Positions 33,022-44,516 of a stretch of DNA of 64,000 nt are shown here, piece by piece. Source of the DNA: Macropodus opercularis (lineage: Eukaryota; Chordata; Actinopteri; Anabantiformes; Osphronemidae). Location of the stretch: NCBI GenBank assembly GCA_030770545.1, contig CM061097.1:2046501-2110500 (forward strand), given 5' to 3'. How positions within the stretch are numbered: position 1 is the first letter of the stretch; every line of letters starts with the position of its first letter. The position numbers were made by a program, and so were the translations under genes. The notes under the pieces were generated by a model. The model worked only from the letters and a program-made list of their open reading frames with translations. It did not search any database and was not told the DNA's origin.

Positions 33022-33073
33022 TTTTCATCTAGACTTCAGTGGTTACATACAAGGTTCTGGAGCCTCCTCACAG
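33022..33073 (+). other. Candidate non-coding exon (52 nt)
   Basis: Preceded by a good pyrimidine tract and AG (tgtttgttgtctttccag) and followed by CAG|gtgtga. It contains in-frame stops and no protein signature. One of several same-strand exon candidates between miR-9 and tmem161b. Confidence 0.2.
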
Positions 33074-36000
33074 GTGTGAATGAATGAAGAGATGCATCAG
33101 AACATACATATTTTCTGTTGTTACAGGGGGGAATGTAAAGTGGATTTGATGTTTTTAGCATTAAGTGCCTGTGTGGAATTGTTTTATTGGCCTTCAAAGT
33201 GCCTCCGAATGGCACAGGGTTGTGTTTTGACCTTTCCGGGAGATCAAAAACACGTACATTTTCCTCCGAATCTCGGTCTATATCGTCCGTGTGCTCGCAT
33301 GTTTGTATCTGTTGGAATATTCAAGTGCAAAATGCTGATAATGTATTCAGTGTTTTCAAGCTGCAGAGGGCATTGTGTTCTCTCTCCACTTTGAAAGTTG
33401 AAATGTTCAACATCTAATGGATGGGGAGCGGGAATGGCAACGCGGGGCATTGGGGGGAGGGGCGCACACACGGCGGCGTGTCTGAGTAATGCATCTGGGT
33501 GTGGGGGTGAGGATGGGCAGAGGAGAACGAGGGTTGATGCTGCGAAGAGGGAAAGTCACGTCAAATAACATGAAACCTGAAGTCAAAGACGTACAACATT
33601 TAAGTGATGTTCCGGACCTTGTTCCTGGCTTTCATCCCGTGTTCTTCCTGCACCGCGTCCATGTACAGGTACACGCTGTACAACCCCGTTATCCGGGCAG
33701 GGCCCTGTGTCATGGCCTTCTCTGTCATCCTGCCTGTTTGTGTGTGTTTGTGTGCGCAGGGACCGTCCTGTGCATACAGTGTCTGTGTGTTTAAGCCATG
33801 TCCAGATCATCCACGCTCATGCTTGCTTGTGGCCTGTGTGCACAGTAGGGGACATGGTATGTTGAGGCTCTTTCTCTGCTGGATGCAGGGTGAGCAAATA
33901 CAGCCGTGGCAGGATGAGAAGCAGAGGAGCACACGAGTGTGACAGTCTGATAAATGTCAGCACAGGAAGTCTGTTCTAAGGGTTCTGTACTTTTCTAGAT
34001 GATAATTCGAAATATATGTTCAAAAATCTCTCTTAGTATTCACTACAGTTTATTTAGAAATATTTTGGCACTGACTGTCTGTGTGACTGAATTTTGGAAG
34101 AGCTATTATGGGCAAAGACAAAGTGCAAAGCCTCATTGTTCTACTCAAACACACAGGCACAAACACAGAGCCACGCTCACCGTCCCTGCAGCCACGGGAA
34201 TGGAGAACGCCGGGGTTCAAGGTCATTCGGAGTATTCAGCAGCCTGGGGCTCTCCATTGTCAGCGCACCACATCCCTCGGCTCGAACACGCACACACAGC
34301 AGCATAGTAGGTGGGCGTAGGTTCTACACACCGCAGCTCACTAACACTCGCATCTGAGACGGCAAAGTGTCTGTCAGGTGAGAACATGACACTTCGTAAG
34401 CCCACACACGCACACAAACACTCGCAGGTGTGAATCTTCAATGGAAACACAATTATCCATGTTTGTTTCTGTATCGTTGACTCTCCAGACCAAAAGGAGT
34501 CCGACCACGGGGTAATTGCTGTTTCTGTCACGTCTTGATGTGAGTGTTTATGTTCTACGGCTACACATTGTGTAAATATTGGTTGGCATTATTATTTTGC
34601 TCTCATTTAGTAAAGGCGTGGAGCTTTGTGGAGGTTGGCGCAATGGGTTTTAGAGTTACAAGAAGCAGGGTGAAGGTGAGGCAGAGGGAAAGCAGCAGTG
34701 GGTGTGATTAGCTCCTTTGTTGGAGGTCTGTTGAGCTTCATTGGCTCCAGAGAATAGGTTCCTAATGAAGCCAGTCAAGCTTGGACCAAACTTTGTGCTG
34801 GAGACAAACTAAGTTACGGTGGTCTGGCAGAGCGCTGGGGGCGAGCCGACTGATATACAACGCCTGGACATATGGTCTCCCCATCAGGGCCTCTCCCAGC
34901 CACTTTCTCATGTCCTGTCTCCTGTGTGTGCGCTTTTGTGTGTGTGTCAGAGGGGATACGCACAAGAAGAATATTTATAGCATGAATTTTTTTTTTATAT
35001 TTGTTTGATAACTCATTGGAACAGAGCAAGAGAAAGCTGGAGAAGAAACAGACGGATGGGGGGGCAGGGGGTCAAACGGGAGAGAGAAAGAGGCTGGTTG
35101 ATGCTTACTGAAAGCGACAGAGGAGAGAGGGCTGCAGGCTTTGTCTTTCCCACTGACCCCGATACAGAATCCATTCTGACACGTCCTACAAGACACGGAG
35201 TAACTGAGTAAATCAGGCCAACCTGGCTGTGGCGCAGCAGCAACTGCACTATAGCAGATCTGGAGCAGAGCTGTACGAATAATCCTGACTCTGGAGTTTG
35301 AGTATGAGCAGGGTAGTAAGCAGCTCCTCTGTGTGGGCATGTACAGAGCAGGGCCAGGTGTGCCCCAGTGAGGTGAGTAGGGTGAGGCTAATTGTTTGGG
35401 TCAGGGTGGGAGCGTGGGGAAGGATGGCTTCCGTGTCCCACCAACGAGGATCTGGGTAACTGAGCCGGCGAGGGGGAGAACGGGCCCACTACAGGGCCAC
35501 ACAGCAGGCTCAGACAACACTTACTATACTGGCCAAACTGTCAGCCAGAACAACTTCATTGTGCCTAAAATTGGAGTTGAAAGCAAGGCAGAGACTCGGG
35601 AGGGGAGGGGGCAGTGGGAAGGTGGGGAGAAAGAAGCAGAGGATGCAAAGAGAGAAAAAAGCAGGAGGGGGGTCGTCTGTGGGAAAGCAGGGGACTGGAA
35701 AAGGGGGAGTCCCGGAGAAAGTGCAGTCTTGGGGATGAATAGAGTCAGATGGTGTGAGTTCATTTCACTGAGCAGAATTCCCATAGATCCTACACGAGAG
35801 GCAGGCAGCCAGGAGCAAGGCACTGGCTCAAATGGAAATTTATTAAAATGCATTCTGGGTTAAGGGGCTGTGGCGTCTTTGTATTCTGGCGACTGTTCTG
35901 TCACCACATTGACTCACGCTACGCAGCCATGATGAACACGGGTTTTAGACAAAGGCGATTTAGCAGCAGATTGTGTCACACGTGCAACAGCTGCGATGTA

Positions 36001-38498
36001 CAATGATGCAGCGTTTACAGCCTTAAACTCTGTAAATAGCTGCCTCGTTCTAGTGCTGCTGCCGTTTACATCGTTTTGTGTTACTGGTCCCCATTATCTC
36101 GTGCCAATGTCAGACTATATATTCAGGAAATATGTCGGACCTGTAACAAACCGCTGTGCCACACACACGGGTTACCCACACGCGTTAGACACTCCGCTGC
36201 AGGACTTCCCTGCCTTGGCCCCCAGGAGGGAGCCCTGCCGCTTGCTTTGAACTGTGATTTGTATATAGTGCAACAGAAAGTCCCCGTTAGACTGACACTA
36301 AACCAGTTTAAATCAGTCCACCGCTGATTTACGTCACCGCTCTCCTCTTTGTCTCTTCTGCTTCTCCTGCTGGCTATTTCGAATTCATCTTCCTGCCCTC
36401 GGCAACTGCTGCAAAAGGGTGAAGAAGTTTACTTAGTCACACTGAGTTTAGGGAGATGAGGAAAGTCTGCGATTCTCTACGTGTGTGTGGGCGAAGGTGT
36501 GTGTTTCTGCGCACACTCTGCCTGAGCGTGTGTGTGTGTGCGCGTGTGCACATAATGTAGAAACGCATACACACGCCGTTTGATCCAGAGCTAGCCCTGC
36601 AGCTCCCAGGGACTCAACAAAAGGCCTCCTCTATCCATTGTATGAGCTGTGTGTTTCCCAGGAGAGCTCGGGCTCAGCGAGAGAAGGGCCCCAGATCGCT
36701 TTCTCCTGACATGGATGTTTATTCGCTCTATGGTCCAGCAGAACACCCTCGAAAGGACCGGCCCTAGCGTTTTGATGTGCATGACACATAGTTTCGGAGC
36801 AAGAAGAGGGGCTAGAGGGTGTGAGAAAGAAGACGGGAAAGCGAGGGTCTTGACAGATGAACGGACGTGCGCGACGGACGGCTAGAGAACAGGGCTGTCT
36901 GCGAAGGTGTTCTCAGTGCACTCGTATGAAAAAGAATATTCAGGTTGTTCTCCGCCATTTTATTTGCTCCTTGTCTTTACACTAGTCAGCTTGCTTGTCA
37001 AGCTTGTTCGTGAATGTAGATCCACCCGGTGGATAGGCAGAGACTTCCTCCAGGTCTTGACAAGCTCCTCCATCCCCGGCTGCATGCTAATTTCTCCAGA
37101 ACTACTGAACCAATGCAAAACAAATACAAATTGCCAGGGCTGCTGTTGGGTGCGGGGGATGCGGGGTCTCAGTTGCTGTCTGTTGTGAGGCCACGACTGA
37201 TTCCAACAGGAAGCCTCACTGCAGTTGGTTCTGTGAGGTGTTTAGCAGTTTAAAATTCTACTCTAATAAAAACCGATGTACTTGCTCCCCAATCGAGTCA
37301 ATCAAACATCTGTTGTGACCGTTTGGGCAATATCGGGTTTCCCGCGCTTAAACGGACGGATCGGTCTCTCTTCGCCACTTGACTTTATCGGAGAGTTGTG
37401 AGTGCTACCTGTCAGGGTGCGTCGCTTGTCCCCGTGATGGACAGTGCCTGTAGGGTTGACCACATGTCTCAGCAGCCCCGCAGAAGCCGACAGGCCAAAA
37501 CAAACGTGGCAGGCCGATACCATCTAATCTGTAGAACACCATTATCGTCTAAGATATCGCCATACTTCCCTCCGTGTACTCGCACGCACCCACCCTTCAA
37601 ACTGGACTAACCCTCTCCGTCTGCAGCCTTTGAGGTGAAGGCTTGTGTGTAGAGGCTGAGAGTGAATGTAAGCCATTGTTGTGGTGTAACCAGACTCTAC
37701 AGCAGGTTGTTTGATCCTGTTTTGGGCCTGAAAAGCCTTTTTTTTTTAAACCACCACATCAGCTGAGAGGGTCAGACAACAACAGTCTTTTTTTCGTTCT
37801 TTCTCTCTTTTTCATCCTCGTGGCTTTTGCCAGGCTAAATCTCTCATTTGGATTCAGGTTTGAGCCTGACGCTTTAATTACCATAAAGAGGAGCGTGCAC
37901 TCGTTCGCGTACTGTACTTAGACACGAACATATGCTTTGAGGGACACGCTGTCGCTCTCGATTTCTCCCTCGTTCTCCCTGGCTTTTTCTTTAAACGGGA
38001 TCTTCTTGTACCTCTCTCTCAGTGCAGACACTGGGATTATATTTCGCGCTTGCACCTCTAGCATGGCAGCAGCGAAAGAGAACGTTGCAGGAAACGTTCA
38101 GATGACAAAAGCTTTAGTAAATTCTTTTGTCGACCCACAATACTTGGCACGATGCGGCCTAGCGCTCGTCGTGTTCCTGTTTACTTAACATCATTTCATT
38201 ATTTACATTACAACATAGCACCATGCTTCCCCATTGTTGAATGTGCTGACTTGCAGTTTTATCCCTTTGTTATTGTTTTGGCATTGTGCTCTCAATTTAT
38301 GATCCCTTTGGTGTTCGGTGTGGACAATGTGCATGCGAATATGCTCGTCCCATTATGCCAGCTGTCACTGGATGTGGGCTTTCTTCCCTGCGAGTTGGAG
38401 GAAGACAAACGGCGGAGTATGTTTTTGGAGGGAAATTTGCACGCGCTCACACACATCTGTGCCCCAGCCCGTTTCCAGGCGTGAGAAACTGTACCTTC
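33074..38498. other. Spacer, no gene seen
   Basis: Unique DNA with purine-rich tracts at 35020-35120 and 35580-35710. Open frames of 100-155 codons (for example 35396-35863 and 38152-38484) show no family motif. They fall in stop-poor purine-rich DNA or within chance expectation. Confidence 0.5.
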
Positions 38499-38580
38499 AT
38501 TTGCATAAGAATAATTGACACTTCAAATTAGCCGTCCAATCAAAGAGGATTCTTTTTTTATGTGCAGGCGGTGAGCATTG
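38499..38580. promoter_or_regulatory. Candidate POU/homeodomain element
   Basis: An octamer ATTTGCAT (38499-38506) is followed within 50 bp by ATAATTGACA, CAAATTAGCC and CCAATCAAAG. This cluster of AT-core motifs in unique sequence suggests a conserved regulatory element. Confidence 0.3.
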
Positions 38581-39072
38581 CTATGCTGGAGAATATGAAA
38601 GGCAGTGTAAAAGAGAACATGGTCGGGAGGGGACGCGTCATGAAAGATTAACCCTTTCATTTCCACATCTCAGACTGGAGGATTTTTACTGCACATTGAT
38701 ATGCAACAAAACAGACTTTTGCAGGGAAATAATAAATTAGTTTTCCTCTAAGTCCCGGGGTTTTGTGGCTGCCTGGGCAGAGCGGTGCTTCTGATTGATG
38801 GGTCTTTTACCTTTAAAAGCTTCAGTTGCACCGACTGCGTTGTGCGCGTTTACACGCCGATATTCACCTAGGTGGCATTGGGTGCAGGCCAAGAGAGTAA
38901 GTGCTATTAAGTAGAGTGTGCTAACGTGTGCGTGTCAGCGTGGATGTGTGCGCAATGAGGGTTTGCCCACATTAAACCATTAAAGCAAGTGCAATGTTGA
39001 ATTATTGATAATGGCTAATGAAAAGGATCAGTTCAGGATGAACTACAGGCTTAACCATAGCCCCGAGGGCTA

Positions 39073-39105
39073 ACACACACACACACACGCACACACACAC
39101 ACACA
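39073..39105 (+). repeat. (AC)n microsatellite
   Basis: A 33-bp AC run with one GC interruption. Confidence 0.95.
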
Positions 39106-40457
39106 ACAGCATTCATTTCCTCTGTTCAACCATCTCTTTTAGCTTTTCGTTACACAAGAATTCAACTGGTACTGACACGTTATCCTCAGCCTTTATCTCA
39201 TTCATCAGAGTTCCACTCTTGTTTGATGACATTAGAGTCCATGTTGCTGTCAGCCCAACACCGGGACCAGGTAGCTGCTGTGCGCTTCCAGGTCGGCCCG
39301 GTTGACAAGCAGGGAGGAGAAGAAGGGACGGGGGATCGGATTTGGGGGGAAGGGGGTTTAGAGAATGGGGGTTGGGGGGGGGGGCTCGGCGCCAGCCCCT
39401 CTGAAGCGCTCAGCATCCCCCCGCTTATGGGATGGTGGATGTGTCTGGGGGTATCCATGACAACACTGCAGCATGCCAGGGACATACCACGGCAACATGG
39501 CCAAGCGGAGCTGGTGTCGGTGTGTGAGTGTGCAGATCCATTAAGGCCCACATATCTCGGTGACATTAATATTCACTCACCGGCGCAGGGAGCTGCTGCA
39601 GCCTCAATCAGTTTGCTGTTAGACGGCCGTGTATCTCAGACGCCTTTATTTCCGTCCATGACTCAGGCTCAGCATGAATATGTCCACTGTATACATACCG
39701 TCTTGTAAGTGAATGTAAGCCAGTTTGTGTAGTTTGACACAGTTGTCAAGGAAAACGCATTCGCTCTAATGGCTCGGCTTGGCACAGTTTCAATGCTTGT
39801 ACTATATATTTTATACTTTGACAGACACCGAGAGGTGCACCCACACATTCGCTCAGGTCATGAAGCACAGGTCAGGACTCACTTGCCGCTGCACGCACAC
39901 ACACGGAGACTCCCACAGTCACACTCCCAGCTCCTGCACAGATCAAGCTGTGTTATAATAATCCCATCTGGGACAGCTCGGAGTCTCACTAAGAAAGCAC
40001 CCACATAATGATGCTCTGATGAACGTGTGTGTGTTGTGTGTGTGAGACAGAGAATGGAAGGGGCTTTATGGGTTATACGCTGTTTTATATTTTAAACCCA
40101 CATGCCTGCCCACACACACATGCATGTAGAGTCAAACTCTGAGAGTATTTTTAACCCCTGTGCATTTGCTGAAGGGTTAAAGGGGCGAATGTAGAATCAA
40201 GTAAATAATTCACAGAAGCTGAAACTCTTTCGATGTAAGCGCAGACTGAATGGGGGAGGGCGGCCTTGGAGACTTAGTGACGTGGGGCAGACTTTAGTCC
40301 TGACTGATCCCGCTTATAATTTAGCTTAAACTGTAACGAGGAAGAAGGTCATGAGGCAGAAAAAACCTGCGTAAAACACGTGAAGCGACATATACAGCCT
40401 GCACGTTTAGTTGTGTGTATTTGTGCACTAACCGTTGTGTCTGTCCTACGTTTTTAG
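39106..40457. other. Spacer with a G-rich tract
   Basis: G-rich DNA at about 39327-39385 (runs of up to 12 G) could form quadruplexes; the 161-codon open frame across it (39223-39708) is a compositional artefact. No gene was seen. Confidence 0.5.
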
Positions 40458-40548
40458 GTTGGACTGAGGCCACAGAGATCATGACCCAGAAACACCTGGC
40501 CTAACGACGGGAGTCTTCAGGGTGAAGGATATGCAGCTGATCTCCAAG
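40458..40548 (+). other. Candidate non-coding exon (91 nt)
   Basis: Preceded by gtcctacgtttttag and followed by TCCAAG|gtgacc. It has no coding signature. Same strand as the other exon candidates. Confidence 0.2.
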
Positions 40549-43220
40549 GTGACCACGCTTCCTCCTCTCGAGTATTACTGTTTCTGCCCTCTTGTTATAT
40601 TGCCTATATTTCACAAACTCCATTCTATGGATCAGCAGTCTCTGCATCCTTATTCCCAGAGAATTATATATGAAAGTGTCTGTAAGACATTTTGAGTGAC
40701 ATTGCTTCTGTCAAACGGCTGATTGAAGGAGACACAGAGAGAAATGCTGTGCTAATGAAATCATCTGACCCACATCCTTTAGTGCTATCCATTTCTCCAA
40801 AGACACAGAAAGGGCATTTATACAGGTAAACCATGACTGGTCCCTGAAGTGAAAGAGGGCTTTTTCAGAAGGAAGAGGAGCATCCATTATTTACTATACT
40901 GGGGTTGCTAGACACTTAGGAGATAATGCAGTGCTTCAAGCATACAAAACATAGAGCCTCCTTGGTGCTGGCGAGGCCATTGTTGTGTGTTTTGAACATG
41001 TCTGTTTCCATCCATACTGACAGATGAAAAAGAATATGTCTCCCCAAGGTTCAGAAGCACGGACAGAGATAGATGGAGAAAGAAGGGGAGGGAGCGATCG
41101 GGACGGTGGAGAGACGTGTTTGTGTGTGTCAGTCATATCGCGGTGCCTGTTTAGTATTCGTGTCTGGGTATCTGTGTACATGTGTGCCAATGTATTGCCC
41201 CCCAGTCTGTTCCTTCTGTATGTATGGATGAGTCCAAATCCACCCAGTCAAGATGGTATAATGTAAATTCACCTGTATACGTGCGCATGAATGTGTATGC
41301 ATCGCACTCTGCATGCACACAGTCGGTATGAGAAGTCTCTTCCACTTCAGTCGAATCCTATTCTCTGCAGATCATCGTGAGTATCAGTTTCCTCCTCGTG
41401 GAGAGCGGAGACACCTGACTGCCGTCTACTGGGAGTAGTTAGGAGAAGGAGAGCGACGCACACCGCTCATCCACCTTGTTTTCAGACTTGGGGCAACACC
41501 AAGCACTATACTTTCTGCCTTTGTCAAATTCCCATGGGACACTTTGACATGAAACCCTTTTTTGTGCATGAGGGAAGACCACTCCCCAAAAAATCCCATA
41601 TTTTTCTGCATAAGTGCGCATTATTATAGAAAGCATGGAAACTGTCTTAGTCCAAAGAATCTGGTTCTACTAGCGACCCCCAACACATGAATGACTAAAG
41701 GATTAGCCTAAAATCAATGTGTATTGGAAGGCTTTTATGTTTTCTTCATTCAAATTAGCAGTGATGTACTGTATAAATGAATATTCACAGCACAAGCCAT
41801 GTTGTTTATGCCATATTTGTAGTGTTGTGAGCCACATTAACATAACATATAATTTAACAGCCCCTGAAGGGCTCCCTATAGCAGCTGTTTCAGCCTAAGC
41901 AACTTCCATCGAGCTCAGCGTGTTTGTTCAGTTGTCAGTAATTTGTTGATGTAACCTATATATCAGTGATACTGAGGAACAAACCTGCTGCAGACACTAA
42001 ATACGCCTGTTCAACTGCAGCGTCAGCAGAGCACAGACAGGCACATGGCGCCTTGACTAAGAACGGGGCCACAGACAGACAGGCCAAGCAGGCCCCGTCA
42101 TAGTTGGGAGCTGGGCTGCCTTTGGCTGCTGATGGCCCAGGGACCCTCTGCCAAAACCAAAGGGTTCTGTGCTGTCAGGCAAACATCAGAGGCAATTGTT
42201 GCAATGACAGCCTGGCCAAAACAGTAGCTTTGTACATTCTGAATCCCCTGAAAAGAACCTATGGGAGTTGTTGACATATAGCAACTTGCTATGGACTCAT
42301 CCGCTTTTAAGACATTTCACGTATCTGACAAAATAAATCACACAACACATTTAGAGTACATCTTTAGGAAACACCTCTGCTGAAGTCACGAGATCTAAAA
42401 GGCCACGCTGCTGGTGCAATGGCGCCATATACTGAAGATTTAACTGAGCCAGTCAAGCATCCTCCCTGTTCAGTACAGTCTACACACTCATATTGGACCC
42501 TAGAATGCCTTCCATGCCTGTCCACGAGCTCTAAACCTTCAAAGAAATGTAATACAGTCATGTCTTTATGGTGGAAGGGAGTGCCGGGTATGATGGGAGT
42601 CAACGAGGAAGAGCTGGAGGTGCAGGTAACCCAGGACAGGCTGGGTGTAAAGGGGATCCGATAAGGCGTTCCCCAGACCCAGCAGTCTCTTCTATGAGAG
42701 AATAATAAGCAGCTGTAACCCTGAGACACTCCCAGGCCTGTGTCCTCAGCCACAAAAAACCTTCGCCGGGCGTCTTATCAGGTTCTAAGGATATCATGTA
42801 AGACAATACATGTGAGAAGTGCAGGGAGAACAATGGGAGGAAAGTGCAGTGTGATATGAGGGGCAGTAATGTCAGTGACTATTGTTGAGGCCTTTGTCAC
42901 CTCCAGGTTCACCAGGAACTCGCAGCTCACTGAGCTCCTTTCATGTAAGGAACCTGCTTGGATGCGATGGAACTCGCTGTCCCTCTGCTTTAGCAAAGAT
43001 GGTGTGAACACAGAGTTTACACACTGGTCGCTGAGCAAAGCAACAATATGCACTGTTCTCTTAACTTCGACTAAACTGTATTTACTCGATCACGTCATAC
43101 AGGAAGTGGTGACATTTTGGAGTGAAGCATTGCATCTTAACGTGAAACGCTGCAAATGACCAACTGGAGTCTCTTAAACACCGTGGACTTGTTTTAACTC
43201 TTGAATTTTCTCTGTTTTAG
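40549..43220. other. Spacer, no gene seen
   Basis: Unique DNA. Positions ~42010-42260 and 42400-42660 are repeat-free and moderately GC-rich. Overlapping open frames at 42364-42753 (minus) and 42419-42664 (plus) have no motif I recognise. Confidence 0.5.
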
Positions 43221-43535
43221 GTTGACTACTCCTTCAAGGTGTTCACGGGATCTCTAGGAGCTTCACATGAATCTGCGCAGCGCTTGGACCTGCACCACAC
43301 TCTTACTTCACATGAGCATTGAGCAAAGTGACGATGTTCTTCACCATAGCCTGAAAATGCTGCTGCATTTCCAACAGGCACTAATAAGCACTGAAGTATT
43401 TATTTATTTATTATTTATTTTAATGTGAGAGAACTTCCTAAAATATTCCACACATTGCACTTCCCTTTATTTGATGCAATTGTTTGACAAGTATATATTT
43501 TCTGACAGCTAAATAAAGGCAACTTCTCTCCTTTA
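43221..43535 (+). other. Candidate terminal non-coding exon with poly(A) signal
   Basis: A good acceptor (ttttctctgttttag) ends at 43220. An AATAAA at 43512-43517 is followed by GT/T-rich DNA (43537-43562), giving a plausible ~315-nt last exon. No open frame of note lies in it. It could be the 3' end of a long non-coding RNA in this interval. Confidence 0.25.
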
Positions 43536-44443
43536 AGTGATGTTTTTAAGTGTGAGTTATTTCTTCCTTTCGGTGACGTTTGGCACTCCAGCTGAGGAAC
43601 AATGTGCTTGACATAATTGGGTCCTATTTGGTTATGAAAAGAGCATGCGTGCTGACAAAAGCTGGCGAGGTGATCAAAGCACCACACGTCCTGATCAAAA
43701 TCACACACCTGACACAGTTGTAGTTCAGGCAGACAGACTTGTGAACGTGAAGAATCGCACTCGCCAAGAAGACGTTTTCATTTAGAATTAGCTCCACTTC
43801 ACGTTGTGCACTGTTTCCTGAACGTTTGAGAATTCAAATGTAACTTTATGAGCGAAACGGTTAAAAACAACGATCCTTGCGCTTGTGTTTGTTGCACTTC
43901 CCTGACAACTTGAAGCTAATTGTGTTGCTTATAACAGATGTCAGGTTCATGTTTATATCACTTCTGTGTCCCCGTTGTGTTAAACTCTCCAAGAAATAGA
44001 GTCAACACAGTCCAGGAGGCCTTCTGACACTTTGCTTCTCATGGGTAATTTGACCCTCCTTTTCATCTTTCTCTAGTCTCTTCTCCCCTTTATGAGCCTT
44101 TCCTCTTTTTCCTAATCATATTAATTCCCTCTGTCCCTCGTGTTCTCCATCCTCATTTCCATTAGCAGCATCTCTTTCCTTCTTTCCTTCAACCATCTTT
44201 CAGTCCTGTCAACTGGCGCCTCCCCCACCCGAACCCATTCTGTTACTCTCTACTCTTTTGTGCTCTCTCTTCCTTGTCTTTCTCTCTCTCTCAGATGTCA
44301 GATCACAGTCTAGTCTTCCGCTTGCCCTGTCATCACATTTTTCACACAACCCCATCCCTTAATTGGGCCTGTATCATCATATCATATCATGTAGAATACC
44401 TGATCATAGAAGAAGATGAATGATGGCCTCTACCTATCCCCTC
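43536..44443. other. Spacer, no gene seen
   Basis: A pyrimidine-rich tract at about 44050-44310. No other feature was seen. Confidence 0.55.
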
Positions 44444-44465
44444 ACAGACAGACAGACAGACAGAC
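44444..44465 (+). repeat. (CAGA)n microsatellite
   Basis: Five tandem CAGA units in 22 bp. Confidence 0.9.
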
Positions 44466-44482
44466 GCACACGTACTGCAGGC

Positions 44483-44485
<3 letters not shown>

Positions 44486-44513
<28 letters not shown>
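44486..44513 (+). repeat. (CA)14 microsatellite
   Basis: A 28-bp CA run 20 bp after the CAGA repeat. Confidence 0.95.

Positions 44514-44516
<3 letters not shown>

Noticed and set aside
35396..35863. 155-codon open frame
   Set aside because: It lies in purine-rich low-complexity DNA (GGGAGGGG-type); the translation is Gly/Glu/Lys-rich with no domain.
39223..39708. 161-codon open frame
   Set aside because: It runs through G-rich, stop-poor DNA; the glycine-rich translation is compositional.
42364..42753. 129-codon minus-strand frame
   Set aside because: No family resemblance and it overlaps an unrelated open frame on the other strand; probably chance in GC-balanced DNA.
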